DNA from: an uncultured Erysipelotrichaceae bacterium
GTDB lineage: Bacteria; Bacillota_I; Bacilli_A; Erysipelotrichales; Erysipelotrichaceae
Direction of reading: 5' to 3'
Length of the DNA: 33,594 nt
NCBI GenBank assembly: GCA_902786245.1
Contig: CADABS010000033.1
Span: 1-33,594, forward strand
Position 1 is the stretch's first letter, and every line of letters starts with the position of its first letter. Positions 8,040-15,277 of the stretch are shown piece after piece. Under the pieces are notes generated by a model, which saw only the letters and a list, made by a program, of their open reading frames with translations, made no database searches and was not told where the DNA came from. The position numbers and the translations under genes are program-made.

Positions 8040-9827
8040 TTATGCCTCCTGCCTCAATACCGCTGTATGTTCTTTGTAGGTATACTGCTTTGAACCGTCT
8101 TCCAGTTCTGTTACCTTGTATTCATTTTCTTTCAGTTCCTGGCTGTCGGCAGTACCCGGTATTTCGCTTTCCGTCCGGAAGGTGACTTTCACCTTGCCGT
8201 CTGTTTCCTTCACCGAAAGACCCGGTGTCAGAACACTGATATTGAATGCTTTCTGGGCGGAGACATCCTGTTCCGCTGATCTTGCGATAATACGGACCAC
8301 GGCACCGTAGTCATAGCCGGTATTCTCCGCTTTGATTGCAATACGGGCAGTTTTGTCATCCCCGGTGATCTCTGCCATGATCTTCGGCATCGTTTCTTTC
8401 TGCCGATCATCACTCAGTACAAGTACATTCCAGATCCAAAGTCCCTCTACGTCGGTTTCCAATGTGACAGGCATCGTCATATAGGATTCGCTTCCGGCAA
8501 AGATCTCCGGTACCTTTTCACCTTCATTCAGGGTAATGGAAGGTCCGCTGTCTTCTTTTCCTTCTTCATCGTCATCGTCTTCTTTCGTGACGGCTGCGGA
8601 TGCGGAGGAAGCAGCCATGGACATACCCGCCGCAATCGCCGCTGTCAGGATCGTCAGACCTGCCAGAGCAGGGAGTGCTCCGAGCTTCCTTGTCACGATC
8701 GGCCGGACATTCTTTCTGGGCGGTTCCGGCTTTTCCGGTTCTTCCGGTTCAGGTTCTTTGATCTCTTCTTCCGGTTCTTTGATTTCTTCTTCCGGTTCTT
8801 CCGGAACGACTTCTTCTTTTTCCGGTTCCTGCGGTTCTTCAATTTCTTCCGGATGCTGTTCATTCCAGTAGTCTACGACCGTCTTTTCCCGTTCGACCAG
8901 GTCGCTGCCGACCAGAACGATACTCAGTGTTTTATAGTACATGACATCGCCGACGGTGAGTTCATAGGGCTGTACACCATAGGCGACATATTCGGCATAG
9001 CTGACCATGTCCACGGATACCTCAGAACCGCCGATGGTCACATTCCAGGCAGAACTGTCATCAAAGATAAACTGGAAGCCGACGGAATCTGTCGTATCCA
9101 TGCCTTCGATATACTGTGCGGCATCCTCGAGATAATACAGAGCCGTATAGTTTTCAAAGGGCGCAATTGTGACATTTCCTTCTGCCTGCACCGTGAATGT
9201 ATCCTCAAAGGTCAGTCCTTCTTCAAAGTAACTGTCAATGTAAGCGGAAGGCCAGTACTCATAATCGCTGCTGGCAGGAATCTCATCTTCATTGAGCAGC
9301 TTATGGGCATCGTACTCCATGGTCATAACCGCATGAGCACTCAGATCGCTTAAGTCCGTATCGAATCCGAAACCGCTGACCTGCAGTCTGTATGCATCTT
9401 TCTTCTTTCTGATTAGATAGAGACCGTCACCTTTGACATGGACACCGATAAACTCAGATCCATACATATCTGAAGAATCCTGGATTTTCCAGGAGATCAG
9501 ACTGTCAAAAGGATTGCGCGGCTCATGGGAATCGCCCTCCAGTGTAAAGTCAACCCGGTCGCCTGCCTTGATTGTAAAGGTGTGTTCTTCCGCTGCAGCA
9601 CCGTTGAGCTGCTGCAGGACAGATGCGGTCGGCGCATGGGGATGGTTCGTAAACACCGTATCCGCAAAGGTGACTTCCGTGGGATACCTGCCTTCTTCCG
9701 TCATCATCGAGTATTCTTCCGCCGGAATGGCAAAGTATCCGCCATCCGCATAGGCAGCGGCACCGCTCAGAGAAAACAAAAGCAAAGCCGAAAAGCATAT
9801 CAGAAATCTGCGTATATTTTCTTTCAT
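8040..9827 (-). CDS. Secreted, membrane-anchored protein with Pro/Glu repeat linker
   Basis: A 595-residue protein of unrecognised family. The N-terminal signal peptide ends near AAAYA (about residue 26). The exported part (27-330) is rich in beta-like segments, with Tyr- and Asp-rich stretches. It is followed by a Pro/Glu linker containing two copies of IKEPEEE (about 345-385), a basic stop-transfer flank (RPIVTRK) and one hydrophobic, Ala/Gly-rich span (about 390-415). The tail beyond it is very acidic at first (KEDDDDEEGKED) and then beta-rich, to residue 595. If the span is real, the last 180 residues are cytoplasmic, which would make this a possible signalling or scaffolding protein. It is first in an operon with the multi-pass protein. 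Confidence 0.75.
   Translation of the reverse strand: MKENIRRFLICFSALLLFSLSGAAAYADGGYFAIPAEEYSMMTEEGRYPTEVTFADTVFTNHPHAPTASVLQQLNGAAAEEHTFTIKAGDRVDFTLEGDSHEPRNPFDSLISWKIQDSSDMYGSEFIGVHVKGDGLYLIRKKKDAYRLQVSGFGFDTDLSDLSAHAVMTMEYDAHKLLNEDEIPASSDYEYWPSAYIDSYFEEGLTFEDTFTVQAEGNVTIAPFENYTALYYLEDAAQYIEGMDTTDSVGFQFIFDDSSAWNVTIGGSEVSVDMVSYAEYVAYGVQPYELTVGDVMYYKTLSIVLVGSDLVEREKTVVDYWNEQHPEEIEEPQEPEKEEVVPEEPEEEIKEPEEEIKEPEPEEPEKPEPPRKNVRPIVTRKLGALPALAGLTILTAAIAAGMSMAASSASAAVTKEDDDDEEGKEDSGPSITLNEGEKVPEIFAGSESYMTMPVTLETDVEGLWIWNVLVLSDDRQKETMPKIMAEITGDDKTARIAIKAENTGYDYGAVVRIIARSAEQDVSAQKAFNISVLTPGLSVKETDGKVKVTFRTESEIPGTADSQELKENEYKVTELEDGSKQYTYKEHTAVLRQEA
8752..8793 (-). repeat. 21-bp tandem repeat coding for IKEPEEE units
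   Basis: Two adjacent copies differ at one base (8752-8772, 8773-8793) within a longer TTCCGG-rich stretch at about 8725-8835. They code for the Pro/Glu linker of the anchored protein, and copy number could vary between strains. Confidence 0.75.
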
Positions 9828-9861
9828 TCTTTCCCTCGCAATCTAGTATTTAATTATCTCC

Positions 9862-9867
9862 ATTATA
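9862..9867 (-). promoter_or_regulatory. Likely -10 box of the secreted-protein operon
   Basis: The minus strand reads TATAAT 35 bp before the start codon. No good -35 box is visible. GAGGG lies 6 nt before the ATG. Confidence 0.45.
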
Positions 9868-9910
9868 GTCCTTTTCCATGCGTGCAGATACATTATGGCG
9901 GATATGGATA

Positions 9911-9942
9911 AAGAAAAGACACTCATACATGCCGTATGAGTG
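9911..9942 (-). terminator. Terminator of the flavin oxidoreductase gene
   Basis: CACTCATAC (9920-9928) and GTATGAGTG (9934-9942) form a 9-bp stem with a 5-nt loop. On the minus strand it is followed by a TCTTTTCTTT tract. Confidence 0.8.
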
Positions 9943-9961
9943 CCTGTAAGGAAACAGATGA

Positions 9962-11920
9962 TCAGATGCTGTTGGCTGCCCGGTAGCCTTCCGCAACTGC
10001 CTTGAGGATATTGGCTGCGCCGGTCGCATCGCCGATGACACATGCATTCGGCAGATCTGTCTGGATCGGTGCAGGTCTGAAGCCGAGGGCATTGATCACG
10101 GTATCCGCTTCGATCTTCGCAGATGTTCCGTCTTCTTTCTGTACGACGATGCCGTCATCGCAGAATTCCGTGACTTTTGTCTTTGTCATGACACAGACAT
10201 TTCTGGCTGCGAATTCCGCTTTGATCATCATGATGTTCGGCAGCGGTGCTGCTGCACCTGCGGCCATGATATCATCCATCAGTTCGACGACAGTGACTTT
10301 CTTTCCCTTGAGTACTTCGTCATAGCCGATTTCGCAGCCGACCAGACCGCCGCCGGCAATGACAATGGTATCACCGAGTTTTTCAGGATTGTTGATGGCA
10401 TCCAGTGCCGTAATTGCTTTTTCAATGCCCGGGATCGGCGGCATTGCCGTATTGGATCCGGTTGCGATGATGATCGCATCGGCAGGGCATGTCTGCAGAT
10501 CTTCCGCCGTGAGTTCCTTGTTCAGAACGACATTGACGCCGAGTTCTTTGAGTTCTCTCTGGTACCAGCAGTTGAGCTGTTCGATTTCCTTCTTGAAGGA
10601 ATGCGCACCGGCTTCAATGATATGGCCGCCCAGCTTGTCTGTCTTTTCGATCAGAGTTACATCATATCCGCGTCTTGCGGCTGTTCTTGCGGCTTCCATA
10701 CCGGCAACACCGCCGCCCGCAACGAGTACTTTCTTTTCTCCGTTTCCGGGTTTGAGATCGAGTTCGAGTTCATTGGCCGCAATCGGGTTGACGGCACAGG
10801 TCATCGGCTTCTGGTCCATACATACGGATTTGAAGCATCCGGCGTTGCAGGCGATGCACGGACGGATCTTTTCAATTTCTCCGGCAATGGCCTTGTTGGG
10901 GTAATCCGGATCGGCAATGCCCGGTCTGCCCAGGGTGACTGCCGTGAACTTGCCTGCTTCCAGGGCATCCGCACAGGCTGCCGCATCGTTCATTCTGCCG
11001 CCGCAGATGACCGGAATATTCACTGCCTTTGTACATTTCTCTGCCATGTCAAACATGAAGGACTGCGGGATGTACATCGGTGAACATGCATACCAGAACG
11101 AATCATAGACACCGGTATCGACGCTCAGATAGTCATAACCGTAGCTCTCCAGCATCTTGGCGCATTCAATGCTTTCTTCCAGGGTTCTTCCCTGTTCGCC
11201 TTCCGGTGTCAGAAGACCCTGGTTGGCGCCTTTCACATAGGTTTCCAGGCTGAAGCGCATGCCGACAGGGTAGTCCTTTCCGCAGGCTGCCTTGATGCCT
11301 TCGACGATCTCTCTGGCAGCTCTCAGACGGTTCTCCCATGTGCCGCCGTATTCATCGGTTCTGCGGTTGAAGCACTTCATCGCAAACTGATCCAGCAGAT
11401 AGCCCCAGTGCATGGCATGGACTTCAATACCGTCCCAGCCGCATTCCTTGCAGAAAACAGCGGTTTCAACCAGTTCCCGGATCTTTGTTTTAATCTGTTC
11501 TGCTGTCAGTTCCGGAGAAACCTGATCAGCGGTGCCGAAGACGATGTTTTCGGAAGTGGAAGGCAGTCCCGGATAGTTTCTGCCAAGACCCATTGTCAGC
11601 TGTGCAAACATCTTTGCGCCATGGGCATGGACAGCGTCCAGCATCTGCTTCGATGTCTCTCTGAATTCTTCCGGGGCAGCCATAATGACAGGTCCGGTAG
11701 CTGCATACGGATCGACTTCTCCGTCCGTCGTCATGGCTCCGGTCACCAGCAGACCGAATCCGCCTTTGGCTCTGTCCTCCATGTAACGGATGAATTTCGG
11801 GGTGATTCTGCCTTTTTCATCCCACATTGTCGCAGTTGTGACAGGGGAAAAGGCATAGCGGTTCTTGATGGTTACACCGGCAATCTGAAACGGTGTACCG
11901 AGAATACTGAAATTGCTCAT
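9962..11920 (-). CDS. NADH:flavin oxidoreductase, 2,4-dienoyl-CoA reductase/enoate reductase type
   Basis: A 652-residue three-part flavoenzyme. The start is ATG 11920, with AGGAG 8 nt upstream. Residues 1-345 form an old-yellow-enzyme FMN barrel (HAMHWGYLLDQF near 168-180, with the active-site His). A [4Fe-4S] motif follows at Cys355, 358, 362 and 375. An FAD-binding GGGVAGMEAA lies at about 402-411 and an NAD(P)-binding GGGLVGCEIG at about 523-532. The family passes electrons from NAD(P)H through FAD and the cluster to FMN and reduces activated C=C bonds: dienoyl-CoA, enoates, or bile-acid and steroid-type enones in gut anaerobes. The substrate cannot be read from the sequence. It is divergent from a TetR gene across a palindrome. 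Confidence 0.92.
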   Translation of the reverse strand: MSNFSILGTPFQIAGVTIKNRYAFSPVTTATMWDEKGRITPKFIRYMEDRAKGGFGLLVTGAMTTDGEVDPYAATGPVIMAAPEEFRETSKQMLDAVHAHGAKMFAQLTMGLGRNYPGLPSTSENIVFGTADQVSPELTAEQIKTKIRELVETAVFCKECGWDGIEVHAMHWGYLLDQFAMKCFNRRTDEYGGTWENRLRAAREIVEGIKAACGKDYPVGMRFSLETYVKGANQGLLTPEGEQGRTLEESIECAKMLESYGYDYLSVDTGVYDSFWYACSPMYIPQSFMFDMAEKCTKAVNIPVICGGRMNDAAACADALEAGKFTAVTLGRPGIADPDYPNKAIAGEIEKIRPCIACNAGCFKSVCMDQKPMTCAVNPIAANELELDLKPGNGEKKVLVAGGGVAGMEAARTAARRGYDVTLIEKTDKLGGHIIEAGAHSFKKEIEQLNCWYQRELKELGVNVVLNKELTAEDLQTCPADAIIIATGSNTAMPPIPGIEKAITALDAINNPEKLGDTIVIAGGGLVGCEIGYDEVLKGKKVTVVELMDDIMAAGAAAPLPNIMMIKAEFAARNVCVMTKTKVTEFCDDGIVVQKEDGTSAKIEADTVINALGFRPAPIQTDLPNACVIGDATGAANILKAVAEGYRAANSI

Positions 11921-11992
11921 GATATTTGCTCTCCTGTTATCTGATTTCAGTCTGCATGTTCTCCCAGGCAAATGCAATTTCCAGCTTTTTAC

Positions 11993-12014
11993 ATGTGTGC
12001 ATAAATACACACAT
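11993..12014. promoter_or_regulatory. Palindromic operator candidate between the oxidoreductase and tetR genes
   Basis: ATGTGTG (11993-11999) and CACACAT (12008-12014) are perfectly inverted around an 8-bp AT-rich spacer. The site is 73 bp before the oxidoreductase and 40 bp before the TetR start, and the 22-bp size fits a TetR dimer site. Confidence 0.6.
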
Positions 12015-12054
12015 CTGAAATATTGTGCATTATACTGAAGAAGAGGTACAGGCC

Positions 12055-12651
12055 ATGGACAGAAGAACAAGAAAAACGACCGATGCGATCCGTACGGCAG
12101 TGCTGCAGCAGATGCTTAGCTATAAATACAACGAACTCACCGTCAGCCGTATCTGTGAAGCTGCCGATATCAGCCGCAGAACCTTCTACCTGCATTACCA
12201 GGATATCGATGATGTGTTTTCCGATATCTTCGATATCATCAATGCGCCTCTGTACAAAGCCATTGAAGAACTCGAACAGAATTATATCCACGGGCAGAAC
12301 GAAGATTATGAACTCTCTGTCATCTTCCGCCTGATCAATCAGACCATTGAAAACAATACGGCCTATCTGACCAGACTTGCCTGTGAGCCTTCCTATTTCC
12401 ATGTACAGATGCGCCATATTACATTGATGAAGAATCTGATCAATAAACATCTGAAACAGTCTGAAGATGCAAAGGGCATCTATACTGCCTACCTGGACTA
12501 TTACACATCCGGCATCCTGGAACTGTATTTCCAATGGTACAGGCATGATCACAGCCTTTCACTGGATGATATACGTGATTTTGCCCTGAATATTATCAGG
12601 GCAGACAGGCAGTATTTCCTGCATGCAGAGCAGTCACTGCGAAATCCGTGA
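12055..12651 (+). CDS. TetR/AcrR family transcriptional regulator
   Basis: A 198-residue protein. ATG 12055 is preferred because AGAGG lies 8 nt upstream; a GTG at 12025 would add ten residues. The N-terminal TetR helix-turn-helix is clear: ELTVSRICEAADISRRTFYLHYQDIDDVF (about residues 28-56) carries the conserved TFYxHY recognition segment. The rest is helical and variable, as expected for ligand binding. The divergent arrangement with the flavin oxidoreductase and the shared palindrome suggest that it represses that gene and itself, and is released by the enzyme's substrate. The ligand is unknown. Confidence 0.9.
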   Translation: MDRRTRKTTDAIRTAVLQQMLSYKYNELTVSRICEAADISRRTFYLHYQDIDDVFSDIFDIINAPLYKAIEELEQNYIHGQNEDYELSVIFRLINQTIENNTAYLTRLACEPSYFHVQMRHITLMKNLINKHLKQSEDAKGIYTAYLDYYTSGILELYFQWYRHDHSLSLDDIRDFALNIIRADRQYFLHAEQSLRNP

Positions 12652-12686
12652 ATTTTAATTGGTTTGATACTGCGAAATTCGTGAAT
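12636..12686 (+). repeat. 18-bp direct repeat pair
   Basis: ACTGCGAAAT(C/T)CGTGAAT occurs at 12636-12653 and 12669-12686, one mismatch apart and 33 bp start to start. The core GCGAAATTCGTG is nearly palindromic. The first copy overlaps the end of the TetR gene. The pair sits just upstream of the ATPase relic and may be its old operator. Confidence 0.7.
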
Positions 12687-12699
12687 GCGAGGTTTTATC

Positions 12700-12849
12700 A
12701 TGTTTAAAAGGAAAATATACAAATCATTTGAATACTTCACAAAGAAATATCCGGTGAAAACAACAGAGCGGTTTGTCATCAGTCCGAGAAACCTCGAAAT
12801 CAGAAGTGATCTCATTTTTCTCCTTGTATATATGACATACTGCCTGTAA
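12700..12849 (+). pseudogene. Remnant of a DUF4143-type AAA ATPase gene
   Basis: A 49-codon ORF with a plausible GAGG ribosome site 7 nt upstream. It begins MFKRKIYK, as many DUF4143/AAA ATPases do. From about residue 18 it reads YPVKTTERFVISPRN and ends VYMTYCL, closely like the conserved C-terminal end (YP..ERFVISP..L....YLP.YMT) of the same roughly 400-residue family. The P-loop, the sensor regions and most of DUF4143 are absent. I read it as an internal deletion that joined the first dozen codons to the last thirty-five. A real small protein is the less likely alternative. Confidence 0.6.
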
Positions 12850-12910
12850 ACCAACGGTCGATTGTTTTCGCACTGACCGTCTGCTAGATTGGAATCAGGA
12901 GGTAACCGAT

Positions 12911-13768
12911 GTGCCAACACTTGGAAGCTATATACGTACACTCAGAATCAAAAACAGTCTGACACAGTCTTCGCTGGCGGGAAAGCTGCATGTCACTGAC
13001 AAAGCCGTTTCCAAGTGGGAAAGGGACCTCTCATACCCGGATATCAGCTTGCTTCCGAAGCTGGCTGGTATCCTTGGTGTTTCAGTCAGTGACCTGCTCA
13101 GGGAATGGGACGATAACGGATCCCCGGAACAGCTGAAAAACTACTACCGTATGTCCCACGATGTCAGAACTCCTCTGCACATCATACTCGGATGTGCCGA
13201 CCTTGCCGGTCAGTATGCGGACGACCCCGTACGGAGAAAAAAATACCTGGATGCGATCCGTATCAGTGCCACCTATCTGCTCGACAGATACAGTCAGATC
13301 CGCAAAGACATCGTATCCGATCCCGAAGAACTCAGCGAATACTACCGGACACATGAAGGTAAAGCGCAGCATCCCGTCTATGATTTCCATGGAAAACGGA
13401 TCCTCATCGTTGAAGACATGGAACTCAGCCGGGAGATTGCCAGAGAAATCGTGATTCATGCAGGTGCTGAAGCGGACTGCGCAGCAGGCGGAGAAGAATG
13501 CCTGAAAAAAATCATGGACAGCCCGGCCGGAACATATGACCTGATCCTGATGGATATTGTCATGCCTGATATGGACGGCATCGAGACAGTCCGGCGGATC
13601 AGAAACCTGAACGACCTTTCTAAATCTGCCATACCGGTGATTGCCATTACGGCCGATGTCAGTGAATCCATGAAAGAAAAAGCCTTTGCGGCAGGCATGA
13701 ACGGATTTGCGGCCAAACCGGCGGGTCCGGAACAGCTGTACGAAACAATCAAAGCGAATCTGCGGTAA
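12911..13768 (+). CDS. XRE helix-turn-helix / HisKA-like / receiver fusion regulator
   Basis: A 285-residue protein that starts at GTG 12911, 7 nt after AGGAGGT. Residues 5-63 are an XRE-type HTH (LTQSSLAGKLHVTDKAVSKWE). Residues 78-130 look like a histidine-kinase dimerisation helix with an intact H-box, MSHDVRTPLHIILG, with His83 as the phosphoacceptor position. No HATPase domain follows. Residues 162-285 are a full receiver: acidic pair Glu168/Asp169, phosphoacceptor Asp215 (LILMDIVMP), Thr247 and Lys269. It could take phosphate from a separate kinase or pass it between His83 and Asp215 while binding DNA. No kinase gene is adjacent. The gene is monocistronic with a downstream hairpin. Confidence 0.85.
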   Translation: MPTLGSYIRTLRIKNSLTQSSLAGKLHVTDKAVSKWERDLSYPDISLLPKLAGILGVSVSDLLREWDDNGSPEQLKNYYRMSHDVRTPLHIILGCADLAGQYADDPVRRKKYLDAIRISATYLLDRYSQIRKDIVSDPEELSEYYRTHEGKAQHPVYDFHGKRILIVEDMELSREIAREIVIHAGAEADCAAGGEECLKKIMDSPAGTYDLILMDIVMPDMDGIETVRRIRNLNDLSKSAIPVIAITADVSESMKEKAFAAGMNGFAAKPAGPEQLYETIKANLR

Positions 13769-13793
13769 CTCCTTACCTTCCTGTTTCAAGATC

Positions 13794-13826
13794 ATGCGGT
13801 GCTGCTATGGGGATACAGCACCGCAT
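13794..13826 (+). terminator. Strong hairpin after the XRE-receiver gene
   Basis: ATGCGGTGCTG (13794-13804) and CAGCACCGCAT (13816-13826) form an 11-bp stem, nearly extendable with flanking GATC. Only a short ATTT follows, so termination efficiency is uncertain. Confidence 0.55.
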
Positions 13827-13873
13827 TGATCATTTCTGAATGCACGAAAATGAAAAACAGCGCCGGAATACGG

Positions 13874-13879
13874 TATAGT
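13874..13879 (+). promoter_or_regulatory. Likely -10 box of the flavin reductase gene
   Basis: TATAGT lies 24 bp before ATG 13904. No strong -35 box is seen. Confidence 0.4.
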
Positions 13880-13903
13880 GAAAGCAGAAAAGAAGGTGCT
13901 GAT

Positions 13904-14539
13904 ATGACAAAGAAAATCATTGCCGTCAATGCCGGCCCGAGAAAAGGCTGGAATACGGACACACTGATCAATGAAGCAGTCCGCGGTGCCGAAGCCGCCG
14001 GTGCTTCCGTGGAGAAATTCGATCTGTACAGACTGGAACAGTATACCGGCTGTATTTCCTGCTTTGGCTGTAAAACCGAGAAATTCAAGAGCCACTGTAT
14101 CCGCAGGGACGGACTGACACCGGTGCTGGATGCCATCCGGGAAGCAGACGGGCTGATCATCGGATCGCCCAACTACCTCAGTGAACTGACCGCTTCCTTC
14201 CGGGCGCTGTATGAAAGACTGATCTTCCAGCATCTGACATATAACCGGGAGACGCCCTGCTGCAACACCCGGCCGATTCCGGTCCTGTTCATCATGACCA
14301 GCAATGCCCCGGACAATTCCTATCTTGAACTGGTCAGCGGATACAAAGCGACATTCGAGCGCTTCATCGGTCCGACCGATGTACTCATTTCCGGCAATAC
14401 CCTGCAGCTGAAAGACTATTCAAAGACAGACTGGGAATGGTCGCTGTTCGATCCGAAGAAAAAACAGGAAAGACATGACAGCGTCTTCCCGCTGGAATGT
14501 CAGAAGGCCTATGAAAAAGGTCTGAAGCTGACGGAGTGA
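13904..14539 (+). CDS. NADPH-dependent FMN reductase / iron-sulfur flavoprotein-like
   Basis: A 211-residue flavodoxin-fold protein. The start at ATG 13904 has AAGG 8-10 nt upstream. The N terminus IIAVNAGPRKGWNTDTLI is the FMN phosphate loop. CISCFGC (about residues 49-55) and a further Cys at about 63 match the compact cysteine cluster of the iron-sulfur flavoprotein branch, although the spacing differs from the archaeal type. GSPNYLSELTASFRALYER (about 87-105) is the second FMN-binding segment. Members move electrons between NAD(P)H, FMN and low-potential acceptors, often in redox stress. A small ORF follows after 25 nt, probably in the same transcript. Confidence 0.85.
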   Translation: MTKKIIAVNAGPRKGWNTDTLINEAVRGAEAAGASVEKFDLYRLEQYTGCISCFGCKTEKFKSHCIRRDGLTPVLDAIREADGLIIGSPNYLSELTASFRALYERLIFQHLTYNRETPCCNTRPIPVLFIMTSNAPDNSYLELVSGYKATFERFIGPTDVLISGNTLQLKDYSKTDWEWSLFDPKKKQERHDSVFPLECQKAYEKGLKLTE

Positions 14540-14564
14540 TTCCTGCCGCATCGGATACAAAGCA

Positions 14565-14852
14565 ATGAATGAAAGAGAAAAAATCAGAGAACAGCTGATC
14601 CGGACAGTCGTACAGATGGGCTATCCGGAAGAATTCGGCATGGTCATCGCAGAGAATCTGCGCACCGAAAAGACTATGTCCCGGATGATCGGATATCTGA
14701 AAAGCGCAAAGCCTTCTTCACCGGAAGAAATCGCCGATGAGATGCTCGCCATCATGGAAGAAAGAGAACGCTGGATCCAAAAGAAGGAAGCAGAATACTA
14801 CAATCAGAAATACAACGAACTGCTGTATTACGACTTTGAAGAAGAAAAATAA
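14565..14852 (+). CDS. Small helical, charged protein of unknown function
   Basis: A 95-residue protein, almost entirely helical by composition. It has a repeated-hairpin look (VVQMGYPEEFGMVIAENLRTEKTMSRMIGYLK) and a Glu/Lys-rich C terminus. No signal peptide or membrane span is present and no family is recognised. The ribosome binding site is weak, so it may depend on coupling to the flavin reductase 25 nt upstream. Its stop lies inside the stem of the terminator that serves the convergent gene. Confidence 0.65.
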   Translation: MNEREKIREQLIRTVVQMGYPEEFGMVIAENLRTEKTMSRMIGYLKSAKPSSPEEIADEMLAIMEERERWIQKKEAEYYNQKYNELLYYDFEEEK

Positions 14853-14874
14853 CAGGTGCCCGTGCACCTGTTAT
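14849..14874 (-). terminator. Terminator shared by convergent genes, T-run on the minus side
   Basis: ATAACAGGTGC and GCACCTGTTAT form an 11-bp stem with a CCGT loop. On the minus strand ATTTTTC follows, so it mainly ends the DUF3592 gene. It overlaps the stop codons of both flanking genes. Confidence 0.8.
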
Positions 14875-15200
14875 GCTTTCCCGGTATAGACCGGATGTTC
14901 CGGATCATCTTTGTCATAGCGGATCCTGATCTGATTGCCGATCGAGAACTGCCAGCTCGGATTGGACAGCGTTCCTTCAATGAATCTGCCGTCCTCTGTC
15001 TGATAGCTGACAAATACTTCGATCGTTCTCTTCATGCCGTCTCCATCGAAATCATCATGTTCAGCGAGGCCGACGACGGTTGCGACAGTTTTTATACCGG
15101 TCAGCCGGATCCGCAGTATGCGTGTCAGGGCAGCCAGAAAGCCACCTGCGACAAAGACAAATATGAGCAGGAACACAGGATCTTGGAAGAGTTCATTCAT
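14871..15200 (-). CDS. DUF3592-like membrane protein
   Basis: A 109-residue protein with one N-terminal membrane span (about residues 10-28, FLLIFVFVAGGFLAALTRI). An exposed beta-domain follows, containing VATVVGLAEHDDFDGDGMKRTIEVFVSYQTEDGRFIEGTLSN and GNQIRIRYDKDDPEHPVY. This V-x-Y-x-V...GxxI.I.Y.P.P pattern is typical of DUF3592, whose function is unknown. There is no Shine-Dalgarno site before ATG 15200. The sequence directly upstream is an IS200/IS605-type end, so the original promoter or first codons may have been replaced. Confidence 0.7.
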   Translation of the reverse strand: MNELFQDPVFLLIFVFVAGGFLAALTRILRIRLTGIKTVATVVGLAEHDDFDGDGMKRTIEVFVSYQTEDGRFIEGTLSNPSWQFSIGNQIRIRYDKDDPEHPVYTGKA

Positions 15201-15204
15201 AATA

Positions 15205-15254
15205 AATTTAACGGCGGAAACCCACTTGCTTTAGACAGTAGGTGGGTAGTTGAC
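15205..15254 (+). mobile_element. Relic right end of an IS200/IS605 (TnpB-type) element
   Basis: CCCACTTGCT (15221-15230) and AGTAGGTGGG (15237-15246) form a 10-bp stem (two G-U pairs) around TTAGAC, followed by TAGTTGAC. It is preceded by TAACGGCGGAAA. A stem with a TTTAG loop, then GGGTAGTTGAC, is what I know from the right ends (and omega-RNA 3' ends) of IS605-family elements. In that orientation tnpB should lie to the left on the plus strand, but the DUF3592 gene is there, so no transposase remains. Confidence 0.55.
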
Positions 15255-15277
15255 ACTGTAGATGATAGCACATCTGC

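Noticed and set aside
8725-8835. TTCCGG-rich stretch as a CRISPR or satellite array
   Set aside because: It is in frame and codes for a Pro/Glu linker; the units are contiguous without spacers.
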